Assembly: GCA_037951105.1 (NCBI GenBank)
Contig: JBAMJV010001854.1
Coordinates: forward strand, 1-64,000
DNA: 64,000 nt
Source of the DNA: Echinarachnius parma
Lineage: Eukaryota > Echinodermata > Echinoidea > Clypeasteroida > Echinarachniidae
Reading direction: 5' to 3'
Shown here one piece after another: positions 23,709-35,339 of the stretch; position 1 is the stretch's first letter; the number at the start of each line of letters is the position of its first letter. Position numbers and translations under genes: made by a program. The notes beneath the pieces were generated by a model, which ran no database searches, was not told where the DNA came from, and was given only the letters and a program-made list of their open reading frames with translations.

Positions 23709-23808
23709 CTCCGTGTGTTAGCGCGACTGATATAGCGCCGTTCGCCGTTCGTATCGGCGGCCATCGCAATCATCAAAATCTGTTCGGAGTCGCGCTAACA
23801 CACGGAGA
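23709..23808. repeat. Hairpin with 22-bp perfect arms
   Basis: CTCTCCGTGTGTTAGCGCGA pairs with TCGCGCTAACACACGGAGAG around a 50-bp centre. It resembles a short MITE. It lies in HAO intron 2. Confidence 0.75.
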
Positions 23809-23989
23809 GCAGTGGTCTATTCGCTGACGGCGATACGTGCATGGTGATATAATAATAGTACATAACATAGGTGTCGATTTCTTCTCGCCATTGGGGGGAA
23901 TGATACCTTCGGGGAGGGAGAGAAGCGTCCAACCCAGCAGCGTGGGCGGGATTTTATGACCGGAGGGGGGAGGGGGTGCAAATTGCAAG

Positions 23990-25400
23990 CACCTTGATGG
24001 AACCCTGAATGGAATCACAATGGGTGTCCAGGGGGCGGAGCCCCCGTAAGCTTTTTGATTTTTGATATACAAAACTAAAGATGTTGTCCAGTCAAAAGGG
24101 AAAAGGTAGATCACATTCAATAGTTATACATTTAGCTTGATTTCATAATTTCAGTGGGCATAGCGAGAGTTCCTAAATACAACTATAATACGTGTACAGT
24201 GGACCGGTCAAATGACTATAATGGAGGCCAGAGGGCAGAGCCCTCCGGGAAGCTTTCGGGTTTTGCGTTACAGAACTAAAAAAGTTGTCCAGATTCAAAC
24301 AGGAAAAATAGTTAGTTATTATAAGTAAGATATATAGTTAGCTAAATTTTAGTGAGCATAGCGAGAGTTCCTGAATAAAACTACTATCCGTGTAATGGGG
24401 ACAGGGTCAAATTACTAAAATGGGGATTCCAGGGAGCGTAGCCCCCGGAAACTTTTGTTATTTTTCTATACAGATCTAAAGATGTTGTCCAGATTCAAAT
24501 AGGAAATATAGTTAGCTATTAAGAAGTAAGCTTAATTTAAGTGGGCATAGCGGCGATAGTTCATGAATAAAACTTGTATACGTGTAACGGGGACACGGTC
24601 AAATATCTTTAATAAGGGACCAGGGGGCGCAGCCCCCAGAAGCGTTTGGATTGTTGATACACAGAACTAATGATGTTCAGATTCAAAAAGGAAACAAACT
24701 TTGGCTATTAAATAGTTGTATATATAAACCGAACAAAAAAACAACTACCCCTCTAAACACTGCTCATGATTTCAAAACCAAGAATCATTTCAAGATTTCG
24801 TCTGGCCAACATATTGTTATGATAGCTAGTAGAACAATGTGTAAAAATAAGAGGTAACCATTAATCCATGGTTGAGTAAGCACACATTAAAGAGAATTGT
24901 TCATATTTCAAATTTCGCAAAAGAAATTAATAGATCAGTTTATTGAGCATTGGGAACTTTCAAATTGCACTGTTTTACAATAACAATTAATGCATTTAAT
25001 CACATGTGCCATTAACAAATAAAAATGGATGTGTTAAGTCACATGCGCTGTTTCACAACAAATTTACAGGCATGCGTAAGGTCTTGTGACTTTTGAAGTG
25101 GGTAATTTTGTCTTCAATATGTGCTCATTCAGCCATGAAATGATAAATGTAGCTGATTTTCACACAAAATGTACATAACCATTGTAGAAACATTGTGGTA
25201 TGACGACATCGTGAAACAATTATGAGCAGTTGTTTAGGGGGGTAGTTAATTTTTGTGTTCGGTTTAGTTGGCTAAAGTAAGTGGGCATAGCGAGAGTTCC
25301 GTAATGAAACTATTATACGTGTACAGGGGACCGGGTCAAATTACTATAATGGAGGTCCAAGGGGTATAGCCCCCGGACGATTTCGGATTTGGGCAGATTA
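23990..25400 (+). repeat. Diverged ~190-bp tandem repeat
   Basis: Units begin near 24156, 24353, 24540 and 25277 with TGGGCATAGCGAGAGTTCC and contain a hairpin CAGGGGGCGGAGCCCCCG. A partial unit precedes them from about 23990. The fourth unit is interrupted by the element at 24727-25265. It lies in HAO intron 2. Confidence 0.8.
24727..25265 (+). mobile_element. MITE in the tandem array
   Basis: Ends CCGAACAAAAAAACAACTAC and GTAGTTAATTTTTGTGTTCGG pair, and the inner CTAAACACTGCTCAT pairs with ATGAGCAGTTGTTTAG. It interrupts one unit of the array. Non-coding. Confidence 0.78.
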
Positions 25401-25976
25401 GCACTCTCAAGATGTGGTTTAAATTGTATCAATTTTCACATTATGAATGATAAGGGGCAATGTCCCTTTATTTTAATATTTTAATATATATTTGAATCCC
25501 AAATATTGGGGGGAATAATAATAGAGGCCACCCCCTCCCCCCTCAGATATTAGGGCATACATCACTCCCCCATCCCCCGTGATCGACGCCCATTGTACAT
25601 TCATTACGCACACAATAGAATCATCGTATATGACCACAATTTTAGAGTTCGTCTTGTCTACACATGAATGTATGGGAATTGTATTTCGAAGGGACATATT
25701 TGGAGGCGCACAGGAGCCAAAACAACGGGAAGACTCCGCCACACCCATATATTTGAGTTTGTTAGGTTCCCATCTTAACTGAATGTATTGTGTTCAGAAA
25801 TTGTTTCTCTCTTGTATGCACCGAACCCCTCTGGGTTGCCGGTATAATGTTCGGTACTCGACTGAGACGGGTGACCGAACGATGGGTGAACGTGGAGCGG
25901 GACCTAATCGTGACATGTCACGTTCCAGTTTACTAACACATGCAATCGAATAGCCCAATCCTGTGTACGCCTCTAA

Positions 25977-26366
25977 TTAAAGGGACTTGTAACATTGTCC
26001 AAATCCTCAAAATCCAATTGGAATTCTAGCGGTTTCCTCATACCTTGTTGTATTCTTATTACCGGTAACACAAAAACCATGGGACAGGTTTCGGTTTTCA
26101 AATTTCCCTTTCGTTAAAACGATATTTACGATTGAATTGTTCAGATGTCAAATTATCCAATGGATCGTCAGAACCGTGTACAAAGCGAGTGCAATGAGTT
26201 AGTGAATGTCACTTTGCATTTTTGCTCATTACTCGGCCATATCAAGTCCATTTCACTTGAATGTTCACACAACACCTAGTGGACATAATCAGATAACTAC
26301 AATATACTGTATCAACCACTCATCACTTTTTGCACATGTCAACAAAGTTACTTGAGATCCCTTTAA
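25977..26366 (+). mobile_element. MITE-C in HAO intron 2, abutting the donor
   Basis: Bounded by TTAAAGGGACTTGTAACATT and GTTACTTGAGATCCCTTTAA. The TTAA at 26363-26366 lies five bases into HAO intron 2. Copies of this family also lie at 15306-15689, 32697-33092 and 36511-37024. Confidence 0.85.
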
Positions 26367-26371
26367 CCCAC

Positions 26372-26523
26372 CTTTTGCTGTGGCAATTTCACCGTCGGGG
26401 TGTGCCCCTTTGTGTAACGCAGTGGGAGCGATGCAGCACGGGAAGGCTACTCTGTGTCCCAAGATGGTGGTCGAGGTATCTCTCTTGGATACGTCACGCA
26501 TCAGTCTTGATTTTAGGCGATAC
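26372..26523 (-). CDS. HAO1: HAO1-like, exon 2
   Basis: Acceptor TTTAG|G completes the split Arg codon from exon 1. The exon encodes the strand after the DYY motif (LMRDVSKRDTSTTILG) and the FMN-site segment IAPTALHKGAHPDGE, matching the family's ATAMxxxAHxDGE pattern. It ends AAAAG|GTGGG, leaving one base. The intron begins GTGGG and then runs directly into the TTAA end of a MITE (25977-26366), so the donor is only five bases from transposon sequence. Confidence 0.9.
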
Positions 26524-27481
26524 CTAAAGATCAATATCAGAAATAACTTTGTAAATTAATACTAGTATACTGAAGTAGAGGATTTGGTTGAGGTATCTCT
26601 CTTGAAGAAGTTATGCATTACTTTTGGATTTAGGTAATACTAAAGATCACTTTCAGAAATCATATTGTAAATTGAATATTGACTTGGAGGATTTGATCGA
26701 GGCATTTCTCTTTGAAACGTTTCGCATTAACCATAAAATGGCCGAGCTATTTGATGTCTTTCTAGGACCTTGCACGTATGTTAAGTAAAGTGTACAGAAT
26801 ACTACTGTACTCTCATTTTTCTTTCAATAATTTATATGTTTATGGTAATGTATGCAAATAAGGTTATAAATTCACAATTTGGCCCCAAAATATATATTTT
26901 TTTTATAATAGAAAATTTGTTTTCACTACATACGTGTATATTCTTTAAACCATTTAGAATAATATATATTTGAAACATCCAGGTTACTCCGTATGTTTCC
27001 TTACGTTTTGATTAATTTCTTATGTATTTCCTTGTTTCTTTACTTATGTATTTCATTGTTGTTGTCATAGGCGTACCCAGGGGGAGGGGGTTGGGGGTTC
27101 AACCCCCCCCCCCCCCCCCTTGACCAAAAAATGGCTGTTTTGGGGGGTTTGAACCCCCCTTTCAAATTTAAGCCGGTCTCGAGACTACTTTTAAGCGGTC
27201 TCGACCGTTTAAAACCCGGTCACGCTGACTAAAACCTGGTTTCGACCGACTAAAACCCAGTCTCGGCCCCAAAATTTTTCGAAGATCTCTGGCCTCGGGC
27301 TTGATAATTTTGAAAGTACTTGGTCTCGGGTTCGAAATTTTTTTTTACGGAAACCCCCCATCATAAAGTCATCATCATTGTTTTTGCAATTCATAATATT
27401 ATAATCTTTTCATGCAATAATCATTTGAATTCGCCCAGAGTTCGTTCCTATTATATCGCTCTTTCCGGGCCTACCGCTATA

Positions 27482-27886
27482 CAGGGTGTCTCAGAAAGAA
27501 TGCAACACCTACGATAGACAGAAGAACCGCATGACTGCTCTCCCTTTGATAAGGAAGACAATGTGAGCCATACCGTATGGGGTACTTGATTATGCAACAT
27601 TGTCTTCTTTATCAAAGGGGTTTCTTTTTCTATGGGAGGCCTTGGGGCGAGAATGTCCCAGTGTTCAGAGGATCGCTGGAGACGAAAAAGTAGCAAATTT
27701 AGGAAACGACATTGCCTCAGAAAAATGGCCCTAGGATCCAAACGCCTTACCAAAAATCAATGCTTATGGTATCATTTTGTTGGAAAAAGAATGTTCTACC
27801 CAATCAAACAAAAAACAATGACATTTGGTCGATGATGTTGATAAAATTAACGATCCTAGGTGTTGCATTCTTTCTGAGACACCCTG
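27482..27886 (+). mobile_element. MITE-E, mariner-like, TA target duplication
   Basis: Terminal repeats of about 30 bp: CAGGGTGTCTCAGAAAGAAT on the left and ATTCTTTCTGAGACACCCTG on the right, flanked by TA on both sides. No transposase. It lies in HAO intron 1. The TA duplication and CAGGGTG tips suggest mobilisation by a Tc1/mariner-type transposase (inference). Confidence 0.82.
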
Positions 27887-27946
27887 TATGTCCTCCATAG
27901 CCTCGCACTGGAAGAAGTTTTGTTGTCAATGGACACTTCCTTTTCC

Positions 27947-28145
27947 AATAGACCGCTTCTGTAATGTATGCAAATATTATGCGTAGGACGTCAGACTCCC
28001 CGTTGGCAAGCTTAACAATAGTAACTATGTCCGGCAAGTTCCGGCAAACCTAGCTTGCCGGACCTAGTTACTATTGTTCAGCTTGCCAACGGAGAGTCTT
28101 ACGTCATACGCTTATTATTTGCATACATTACAGAAGCGGTCTATT
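27947..28145 (+). mobile_element. MITE-F copy 1 (hairpin)
   Basis: A near-perfect foldback bounded by AATAGACCGCTTCT and AGAAGCGGTCTATT, with about 92-bp arms meeting at a loop near TTCCGGCAAACC. The arms differ at about seven positions with no directional bias, so this copy serves as the unedited reference for copy 3. It lies in HAO intron 1. Confidence 0.85.
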
Positions 28146-30058
28146 CGTGAGGATTTTGTAGTCGTTCAACCATGAGTTCTCGCAAGTTGTTCTCTCGCTT
28201 CTCCTTTTCTTTTGACAGTTTTGTGTGTGCTCCATAGCAGCGTCAACCGCCTACCTATTTGCACGACTGCGTCTATTTTATCAAGAATTCAAAACTATTG
28301 AAATGGTCATCAATAATTATTGAAAAGACAGGCGGGGCGCTCTTATCCGGCTTAGTTACGTCGGCATTGTCTTGCTTTTTCTTGGATCTTGTAATCATGA
28401 CCGTCTTTGTTAAATGTACTAAATCAGTTTCAGACTTTCAGACAGCGTTACGTAATATATTAATAGCGCAATTTGTTGACGGAACGTTGTACGAATTGTG
28501 TATTACACGTATGCTGGGCATAATATGCTGCAAGAGGAAAGTAAAGGGCAATTCCACGCCAAATGAGCCAAAAGTGGAAAAAATCAAATGAGGATTATTT
28601 CTGATCTTGTTTATTTTTTCTGGATTATTTTTTCATATATCATAATCACATAATGATATCTTTCCGTTTACATGATTAAAAAAAATATTGGGCGTCTCCT
28701 GATAGGAGAAACAGACACCATACATGAATCTATACATATGGGACTACACAGTGCCTATTTCTAGATTGTCTTCATTTTTTGCATTCCTTTCTAGTATTTT
28801 TTTGTTTTAAGGTACCAAATTGGATGATTGAATATCACAATTTGTGTTCAGATTAAAAATTCAGTCTTTTGAGAGTCCTAAAGTATATTTTTAATCAATA
28901 AAAAACTCTGTCCTTCTGTTACTGTCCTTCCGTTACCGATACTAGATAGACATATTTTTTTCAAATAAGTGTTGTAATACTCTTAGAACATTAGGGAATG
29001 GACTATTAAGGGGAGGGCCAATGTCGAAAAAGTGACTTTAGGTTGCCATATCTCCACAACAAGTTTAAACCGAGTCTAATTGCAAGTATTTTTAATGAGA
29101 CAACATAATTCAGAGGTCTACCTCTACAATTTTGTTGCGAACACCTCCAAATCCAAGATGGCGTCCAAAAAGGCAGCCGTTTCGTATTGCTATAGATAAT
29201 TGGCGAGATTTCCCAAACGACACCTTATATCAACATTATTCTGCAATCATTTTAAAGACAATAACATTTCCTATAATCTGATACCAAACACCGTGAGGTT
29301 CAGGATATGTATCACGGTCATTTTTAGCCCCAAACTCAAATTTTATGCATTTTTCCCCCAAAATATGAAATTATTGATTTACATAATTACGTATAAATCA
29401 AGAATTATATTAGCAGTCAATTTAATACTTTTTCAAAAAACTGTCCAATTATATCGACAATACTCCCTGAAAATCTCAAGTGCATACCGTATCTGAACAA
29501 AAAGTTATAGTACTTTGAAGTCAGCATTAGCTATCCACAAAATGGGTAGTTTTGCATGATTTCTCATGCTATACAGGGTGTATCAAAAATGTGTAATCTT
29601 AATAAGAGGACTTGTATACCAAATGATTACACCATCTTGATCGCGAGGAACGCACCCTTCATGCCCTTCATATCTTATTACATGTAGCCTACCTGGAGAC
29701 CATAAAGCCGGTCTATACAATTTGTCTGACTCAGTATTAAAACAAAACAAACTCATTTGCTAAACTAATATGCACAACACCGAAAGCCTCAGCAAGCCGA
29801 ATGTTAATTATTTTGCACTACACTGTACTCGTGTAACCATGGTAACAACAGCCGATTATGGACAAAAATATACTTTAAATTTTACTGATTTTTGTGCATA
29901 AGGCGGCTTGTAGTAGCCAGATATATGATTTATTCTATTTATATTGGTTTTTTTTTTGCTATTTTGAACCCCCGTAAGTGATTTTTGTTCACTTTTTTCA
30001 CTGATAGCCGCGAAGCGGCTAATTTTTTGGCTATTTTGAACCCCCGTAAGTGATTTAT
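28146..30058. other. HAO intron 1: no gene found
   Basis: Contains a plus-strand frame 28259-28591 that opens with TTG rather than ATG and a frame at 29200-29496; neither has a recognisable domain. A single mariner-like tip TACAGGGTGTATCAAAAATG is at 29574. At 29945-30060 a unit TTTTGAACCCCCGTAAGTGA is repeated. Confidence 0.55.
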
Positions 30059-30066
30059 GTTCACTT

Positions 30067-30186
30067 CAGGGGCGTCGATCTGTTCGGAAAACACAATGCA
30101 TTGGGGGGGCGAGCATTGTTTGTGAACAATAGCTCGCCCCCCCCCCCCCAATGTATTGTGTTTTCCGGACTGATCGACGTCCCTGG
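30067..30186 (+). mobile_element. hAT-type mini hairpin with 8-bp target duplication
   Basis: 120 bp bounded by CAGGGGCGTCGATC and GATCGACGTCCCTG, flanked by a perfect 8-bp duplication GTTCACTT (30059-30066 and 30187-30194). CAGGG tips with 8-bp duplications are the hAT hallmark. The centre is a G-run paired with a C-run. Confidence 0.88.
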
Positions 30187-30673
30187 TTCACTTTTTTCAG
30201 TGATGGCCCCCCGTAGATCCGCCACTGATTATGTCAAGGTGCATTTTCCCGTCTGGTGCTGATATGTTCGTCTGAGTGATTGATCTTTGTGAAGATTAAA
30301 TAGTTTACAGAAGTTGTAGCAAGCTGACCTTCCTGCCCAATATCGTCTAACCATAATTTGCATATATCCAAATTATCCCAAAGTAAACACACAAAAAAGA
30401 AGAAAAAAAAGCGTCCTTTGTGGCTGTCGGCTGTGTGACAATTTCGTAAACGAAGCATAATGATATACATTATAACATACAACAAATTTTGCAGAATTTC
30501 CGGGGGTGCTGCAGCACCCCCAGCACCCCCGCTTCCCAGGCGCATGGGTTTAACCAGGGATATGGGAGTGGTTTAACTATGTAAGAACCACAAGAGTTGT
30601 AAAGTAAGTTTTGTGGATTTTGACTACGTTACTCGGGACGTTACTAGATCCCAATCATATTCTCATTGCCTAC

Positions 30674-30822
30674 CTGAGATATGATTCACGACTTTCTCTC
30701 AGTGTGATTTCTCTATCCGCGCCACCTCGGTAGTAGTCAAACATGACGGGATCGATGATCGTGGCCGCATCGCGCTCGAAGTCGTCCAGGCACACGCGAC
30801 GAAGTTGACCGATCGCGTTCAT
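30674..30822 (-). CDS. HAO1: 2-hydroxyacid oxidase (HAO1-like), exon 1
   Basis: First exon of an FMN-dependent alpha-hydroxyacid oxidase, a family of usually peroxisomal flavoenzymes that oxidise glycolate and related 2-hydroxyacids to 2-oxoacids with release of hydrogen peroxide. The first ATG in frame is at 30822 with A at -3; the frame stays open upstream but without another ATG. The start reads MNAIGQLRRVCLDDFE, followed by the family's FMN-binding DYYRGGADxExTLxES segment. The exon ends CAG|GTAGG with two bases of a codon left over. The eight exons described here keep phase throughout and give 362 codons plus one base; human HAO1 is 370 aa, so only a short C-terminal exon is missing. Paralogue assignment (HAO1 versus HAO2) is not certain. 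Confidence 0.9.
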
Positions 30823-31354
30823 ATTTCCAAGGCTATTTAATGAAATTTTCGCAAGCGTCACTGGTAGTTTCAAATAGTGTTCGCCGGCGGAGAGTTCTAG
30901 GTCTCACGGGCGTAGGTCACATGTCATTCTGGGGAGGATGATCTATTCCTTCACCCCCCCCCCCCCCCCCCCCCCCTCCCCCTGATGAATATGTATTACG
31001 TAAGTCGCTACGCCCAACTGATTATAATTTGGCCATTACCGTGTTTTCTATCACTGGAGACAGAAAGTGTGACGCCTCCAAACTACGGTCAAGTGGTATG
31101 AATTTCAGGTTCGGTGATTCTGAATAGTACCCTTATGTTCTCGGTGCGAAGCTCGAGTCGCATCGCACGCAAATGGAGACAACACTCCACCACACACTAT
31201 CATTCGAAGAGGTACAAGTCAATGAACACAATGGCCACGTTGCAGAAAGTAAGTTTTAAGTGCAAGTCATAAAATGTGCGTGTTTCAACCAATCAGATTT
31301 GCCCATGAAGAACAAATGATCTGACTTACAATCGATTGTGCAACGGGGCCCAGG

Positions 31355-32500
31355 GCCCCGTTTTTTTTGTTTTGCAATAATATTTTATTTTTTCTCTCAA
31401 ACAACAAATTTACAATGTAAATCATTTGCAATACAAATCATATTTTTTCAACATAGTCATATGGAAAATCATAATTGATGTATACAATCCACATACAATT
31501 ACAATTAAATGGTACTTAAAGATATGATCCTGATCATAATATATACAATTCATATCTTCTGTAAGTTTGTTTTAACATATTTTCAAAAATCATCTCTTTC
31601 AATTTCATAAAAATAAAAAAACGCAATATATTTCATTTGAGAGAATATCATTTAAATGCAACACTGGTTTTCTTAGTAATGTTTCCTTTTCTCTCAAGTT
31701 ACAATTGTATTACAGAGAACCTATTTAAAGTAGAAGTATAAACCGATACAAATCATAATCAATGTATTCATAAAGGAGAAAAACAAAAAATGTATACACC
31801 ATTATAACTATTTATCAATATATATATAGTTACCTGCTATCAACATAGGTCTAAACTAAATAATGATCATTTTGGTGTTTAAAAGAAAACGTGCAAGAAA
31901 GTGGAAAGATATAAGAATAAAAACAAAGACAGAAAAGGAAGGGAGGCGGTAGAGAAGAAAAAAAAACAAAAACAAAAAACAAACACTCAAAACTCTGTCT
32001 CATAATCTAAGCAGAAAGGGTGTCCCATTTTCTATAGTTAATTCGCAACGTCCCTCTCTGTTCAGCTATCTTTCTTTCTTCCTCTTTATTTTTCATTAAT
32101 GTATCTTTAATATCTCTAATAGTTGGAGGATAATCCTTCGTTCTACTATTAACAAATATTATACTTTTTATCAAAAGTATAACGTGATTTAATAATTGGT
32201 CTTCCCCTGCATTGCAAACCTTCATTCCCACATGAACCCCTTTCCAATCTATATATTTTAATTCTTTTAAATCAAACTCATTACCACAATCTACCCAAAT
32301 CATTCTTACTTTTCCACAAGAAAAAAACAAGTGTTCATACGTTTCCTGCATTTTATGACAAAAGGAGCATAAATTACTATTTACTATATGAAAAGTATAC
32401 ATATGTTTTTTTTTTGTATAAATAAGGTTATAGAGCAATTTAAACCGAAAACTCAATGAAGATCCTATAATATGCATATTGTACCTCTTCTGAGAGCTGA
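31355..32500 (-). mobile_element. LINE 3' fragment with zf-RVT domain
   Basis: The frame 32477-32007 encodes FRFKLLYNLIYTKKKHMYTF, then CSFCHKMQETYEHLFFSC and MIW, the C-terminal zinc-finger domain of L1/Tx1-like LINE proteins. It belongs with the type of LINE seen at 61593. The low-complexity A/T-rich 3' region continues to about 31365. It probably forms one insertion with 35340-36135, later split. Confidence 0.8.
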
Positions 32501-32696
32501 GAACATACTGAGCATGAAAAAGTTAATTTTGAAGCCCTAACACCGCCCAGAAAACAATTAAAAGCAAATTTAAACTCTTATTCTAAACCCCGATTTTCGC
32601 CGTTTGACGGCGATTTGGTGCAGAGAAATTTGATGACGTCACAGGTAGAATAGGCCCAAACCACGGCCGCTGACGGTAGAGCGGTACCAAAGACGC

Positions 32697-33092
32697 TTAA
32701 AGGGACTTAGTAACATTGTCCAAATCCTCAAAATAAAATTGTAATTCTAGCGGTTCCTTTATACCTTGTTGTATTCGTATTAACAATAAAATCATGGGAC
32801 AGCTTTCGGTTTTTCAAATTTCCCTTTCATTACAAAGATATGTATGATTGAAGTATTTAGATAAGAAAATCTCCGGGCGAGATTTTCATCCCTGTACAAA
32901 GTGAATGCAGTGAGTTGGTGAATATCACCCAATATCACTTTGCATTTTCGCTCATTACTTGGCCATACATTGTCCATTTGACCTGAAATTTTCACACAAT
33001 ACCCTGAGGACATATGAGATAACAACAGTATACATTGCATCAACCATTCATCAGTTTTTGCACATCTCAACAAAGTTACTAGATCCCTTTAA
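32697..33092 (+). mobile_element. MITE-C
   Basis: Full copy bounded by TTAAAGGGACTTAGTAACA and AAGTTACTAGATCCCTTTAA. Non-coding. It lies in the DNA separating the two minus-strand LINE fragments. Confidence 0.85.
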
Positions 33093-34348
33093 TGCCGAAA
33101 GACCGACCACTGGACAATTTTCTTGTACAAAGTGAATGGGCAGCGCGCGATGTCCTCAGTTAATGCGCGCAATTACAGTCCTGACGTCACAATGCAAATT
33201 GCACAGGGGGTTCCCCACATATGTATTGTTGCAGTTGTTGTTGTTGCTGCTGGCTTAAAGGGCATCAAGCGTGGGGATGCTACATAGCGGGTCGCCATTT
33301 TGAACTGGGTTAGTTTGCGCGCACCGCATGACACTGAGCTAACGTGCATTACGCACCGTGCGCAACGCGTATGCAAGATGGCGCCGCGCATCTCATTTGA
33401 CGAATCTGAACTACCTTTAATGTGAATGACTCGGCTATTTTTAGCCTAGCAACAACACTATTTTCGGAAATAAATCAGCTGACTAAGCGCACCGATTTTA
33501 TAATGCGCACTTATACGCAGTTATCATTGGTCAATTATTCCACAAAGCAGTATCATGTTGGGAAGAACAAAGTCGATTGGTTTGTCGGTGCATATTCCAG
33601 ACAGCATGTGCGTGATAATATGCAAATATCCAAATATGCCATTGCCTGTTTATTGTGCACGTTCGAGATCTGTGAATTTAACAATTCTTTATTTCAAAAA
33701 TGTGAGTGAAAATCTCTAAAAGCTCATCGACAATAATTTTTAAATATTTTTACATATACAAAGACAATATTGAATTAGAAAAACAATGTGTCCCCCAGGT
33801 GTACTCAACTTGGAGATAAGCTGATGTTCAATCGTCATACTAGCCTGAATTTGCCGAGTTAAGTAAGTACGTTCTGATCCTTACTTTTGTTTAAATTAAT
33901 ACTAACAAAGGGAACATTTGTTCCAAAAAAGCTCATCGACAATAATTTTTCAATGTGTTTTAATTAATTAAAATAAACAAGATTCAGTACTGTACCCAAA
34001 CCTCTGGGTGTACCCAACTTTCTCTTTAGCTCGATTTGAATCTTCATTCTGTTTGAAGGGACATCGCTGCGCGACCGCCAGTGATCTGTCTTGTAATTCT
34101 ACAGTCTTTGGCGGTACCCGTTGCCTCCCCCAACGATCCCCCAGTCCAGCGAGCGCGAGTTATGCTGCCCTGCTCAATCGATAGAACGCCGACCTTGTCA
34201 ATATCATTTTTCTTGTTAGATTCGACCTGAAATCTGCAAAATCGGAGAATGGTGGAAATGTCTGAAGGAAGTGAAGATTTCAGGCATGGTTTTGAGGTGG
34301 AAATCGCGAGTTCGCCAGTATCGACAAAGTTGAATTCGAGTCGCAAAG
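33093..34348. other. Intergenic: no gene found
   Basis: AT-rich sequence with a GC-richer stretch at 33130-33400 containing GCGCGC-type repeats that resemble part of MITE-J (CGTGCGCAA, CAAGATGG). AAAAGCTCATCGACAATAAT occurs at 33718 and at 33928, a diverged direct repeat. Confidence 0.5.
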
Positions 34349-34530
34349 TCGGGAAAAGGTGCATGGCGTATGGTAGATCGACAGATCTATCACTTTCATG
34401 CCTCTTTGACTTTGACATTATATTGTATTTTTCTCTGTCGGCATTCTAAGCCGACAGTGAAATATAACTATAATAATGTCAAAGAGGCCATCATGAAAGT
34501 GATAGATTTGTCGATCTGGCGTATGACTGC
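34349..34530. repeat. Hairpin element 1 of a pair
   Basis: GATCGACAGATCTATCACTT at the left pairs with AAGTGATAGATTTGTCGATC at the right; the centre is GCCGACAGAG-like sequence (CTGTCGGCATTCTAAGCCGACAG). It lies 90 bp before a second, similar-sized hairpin. Confidence 0.75.
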
Positions 34531-34617
34531 GGCAATTGTATAGCGAATTGCACCATGTCCATGCACAGTTTGTCGGGGACTAGATGCTGGGGGAAAGGGC
34601 GCATTGAAACCCACACT

Positions 34618-34911
34618 CCGTTGTCGGCACGCTGGCCCGCTAGCTGGCTCGTGAAGAGTATCCTACGAAACACATATGTAACGTACCCAAAATCAACTAA
34701 ATCTTCGAAAATTGCTCAAATAATGGTCATGATTTCAAAGTAGTTATCTTTTTTACCTGTTCTGTGTAACTTCTTTGAAATCATGACCATAATTTGAGCA
34801 ATGGTCGAAGATTTAGTTGATTTTGGGTACGTTACATTTGTGTTTTGTATGGTACTCTTCACGAGCGCGTCACGGGCAGCTAGCGGCGTAGCGTGCCGAC
34901 ACTGTGCGGGT
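34618..34911. repeat. Hairpin element 2 of a pair
   Basis: GTCGGCACGCTGGCCCGCTA pairs with TAGCGGCGTAGCGTGCCGAC, and inner arms CCCAAAATCAACTAAATCTT pair with AAGATTTAGTTGATTTTGGG. Arms are about 130 bp. Confidence 0.8.
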
Positions 34912-35339
34912 ACAATAGTGAGCTAGCGCCAAAAATCTCCCAAATCCCGTCATCATTGTCGCTGTCTGATGAATCATTCCTGTCCTCTTCTTCATCTTCT
35001 TCGGAAAATCCATTGCGAAACTCAGTTCGAGAGTATTTTCCTCCATTTTCCTCGAAATAAAACTGTCCAGCGTATAATGCACGCGCATTGCTTTGCTAGA
35101 TCAGCTGATCGGCCGGGCCCGTTCTACCGATGACGTCACGATTTTCAGGCCGATCGTTGAGCGAATTTCAGTCTCGGAGACTGCTCACTTTTGCCCCATT
35201 TTCGAAGACTTTTTTAGTCAAATTTCAACATTTTTATCGCGGATTAAGTTAATATCCTTAGAAAAAATAACATTTCCTTCACAAACATACCAAATTTTGC
35301 CAATTTGAAAGTCAACGACGGTTCGGTTTAAATTGAAAC

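Noticed and set aside
23990..25400. CRISPR-like array
   Set aside because: Units are about 190 bp, diverged and contiguous without unique spacers; this is a eukaryotic tandem repeat.
27482..27886. Frames of 62-67 codons inside MITE-E as a transposase remnant
   Set aside because: No DDE/DDD or helix-turn-helix motif seen; the element is too short to encode a transposase.
28259..28591. 110-codon frame with a hydrophobic stretch (GLVTSALSCFFLDLVIMTVF)
   Set aside because: It starts with TTG, the first ATG lies about 46 codons in, it sits in HAO intron 1 next to a MITE, and no family is recognised. A transcript would be needed to revive it.
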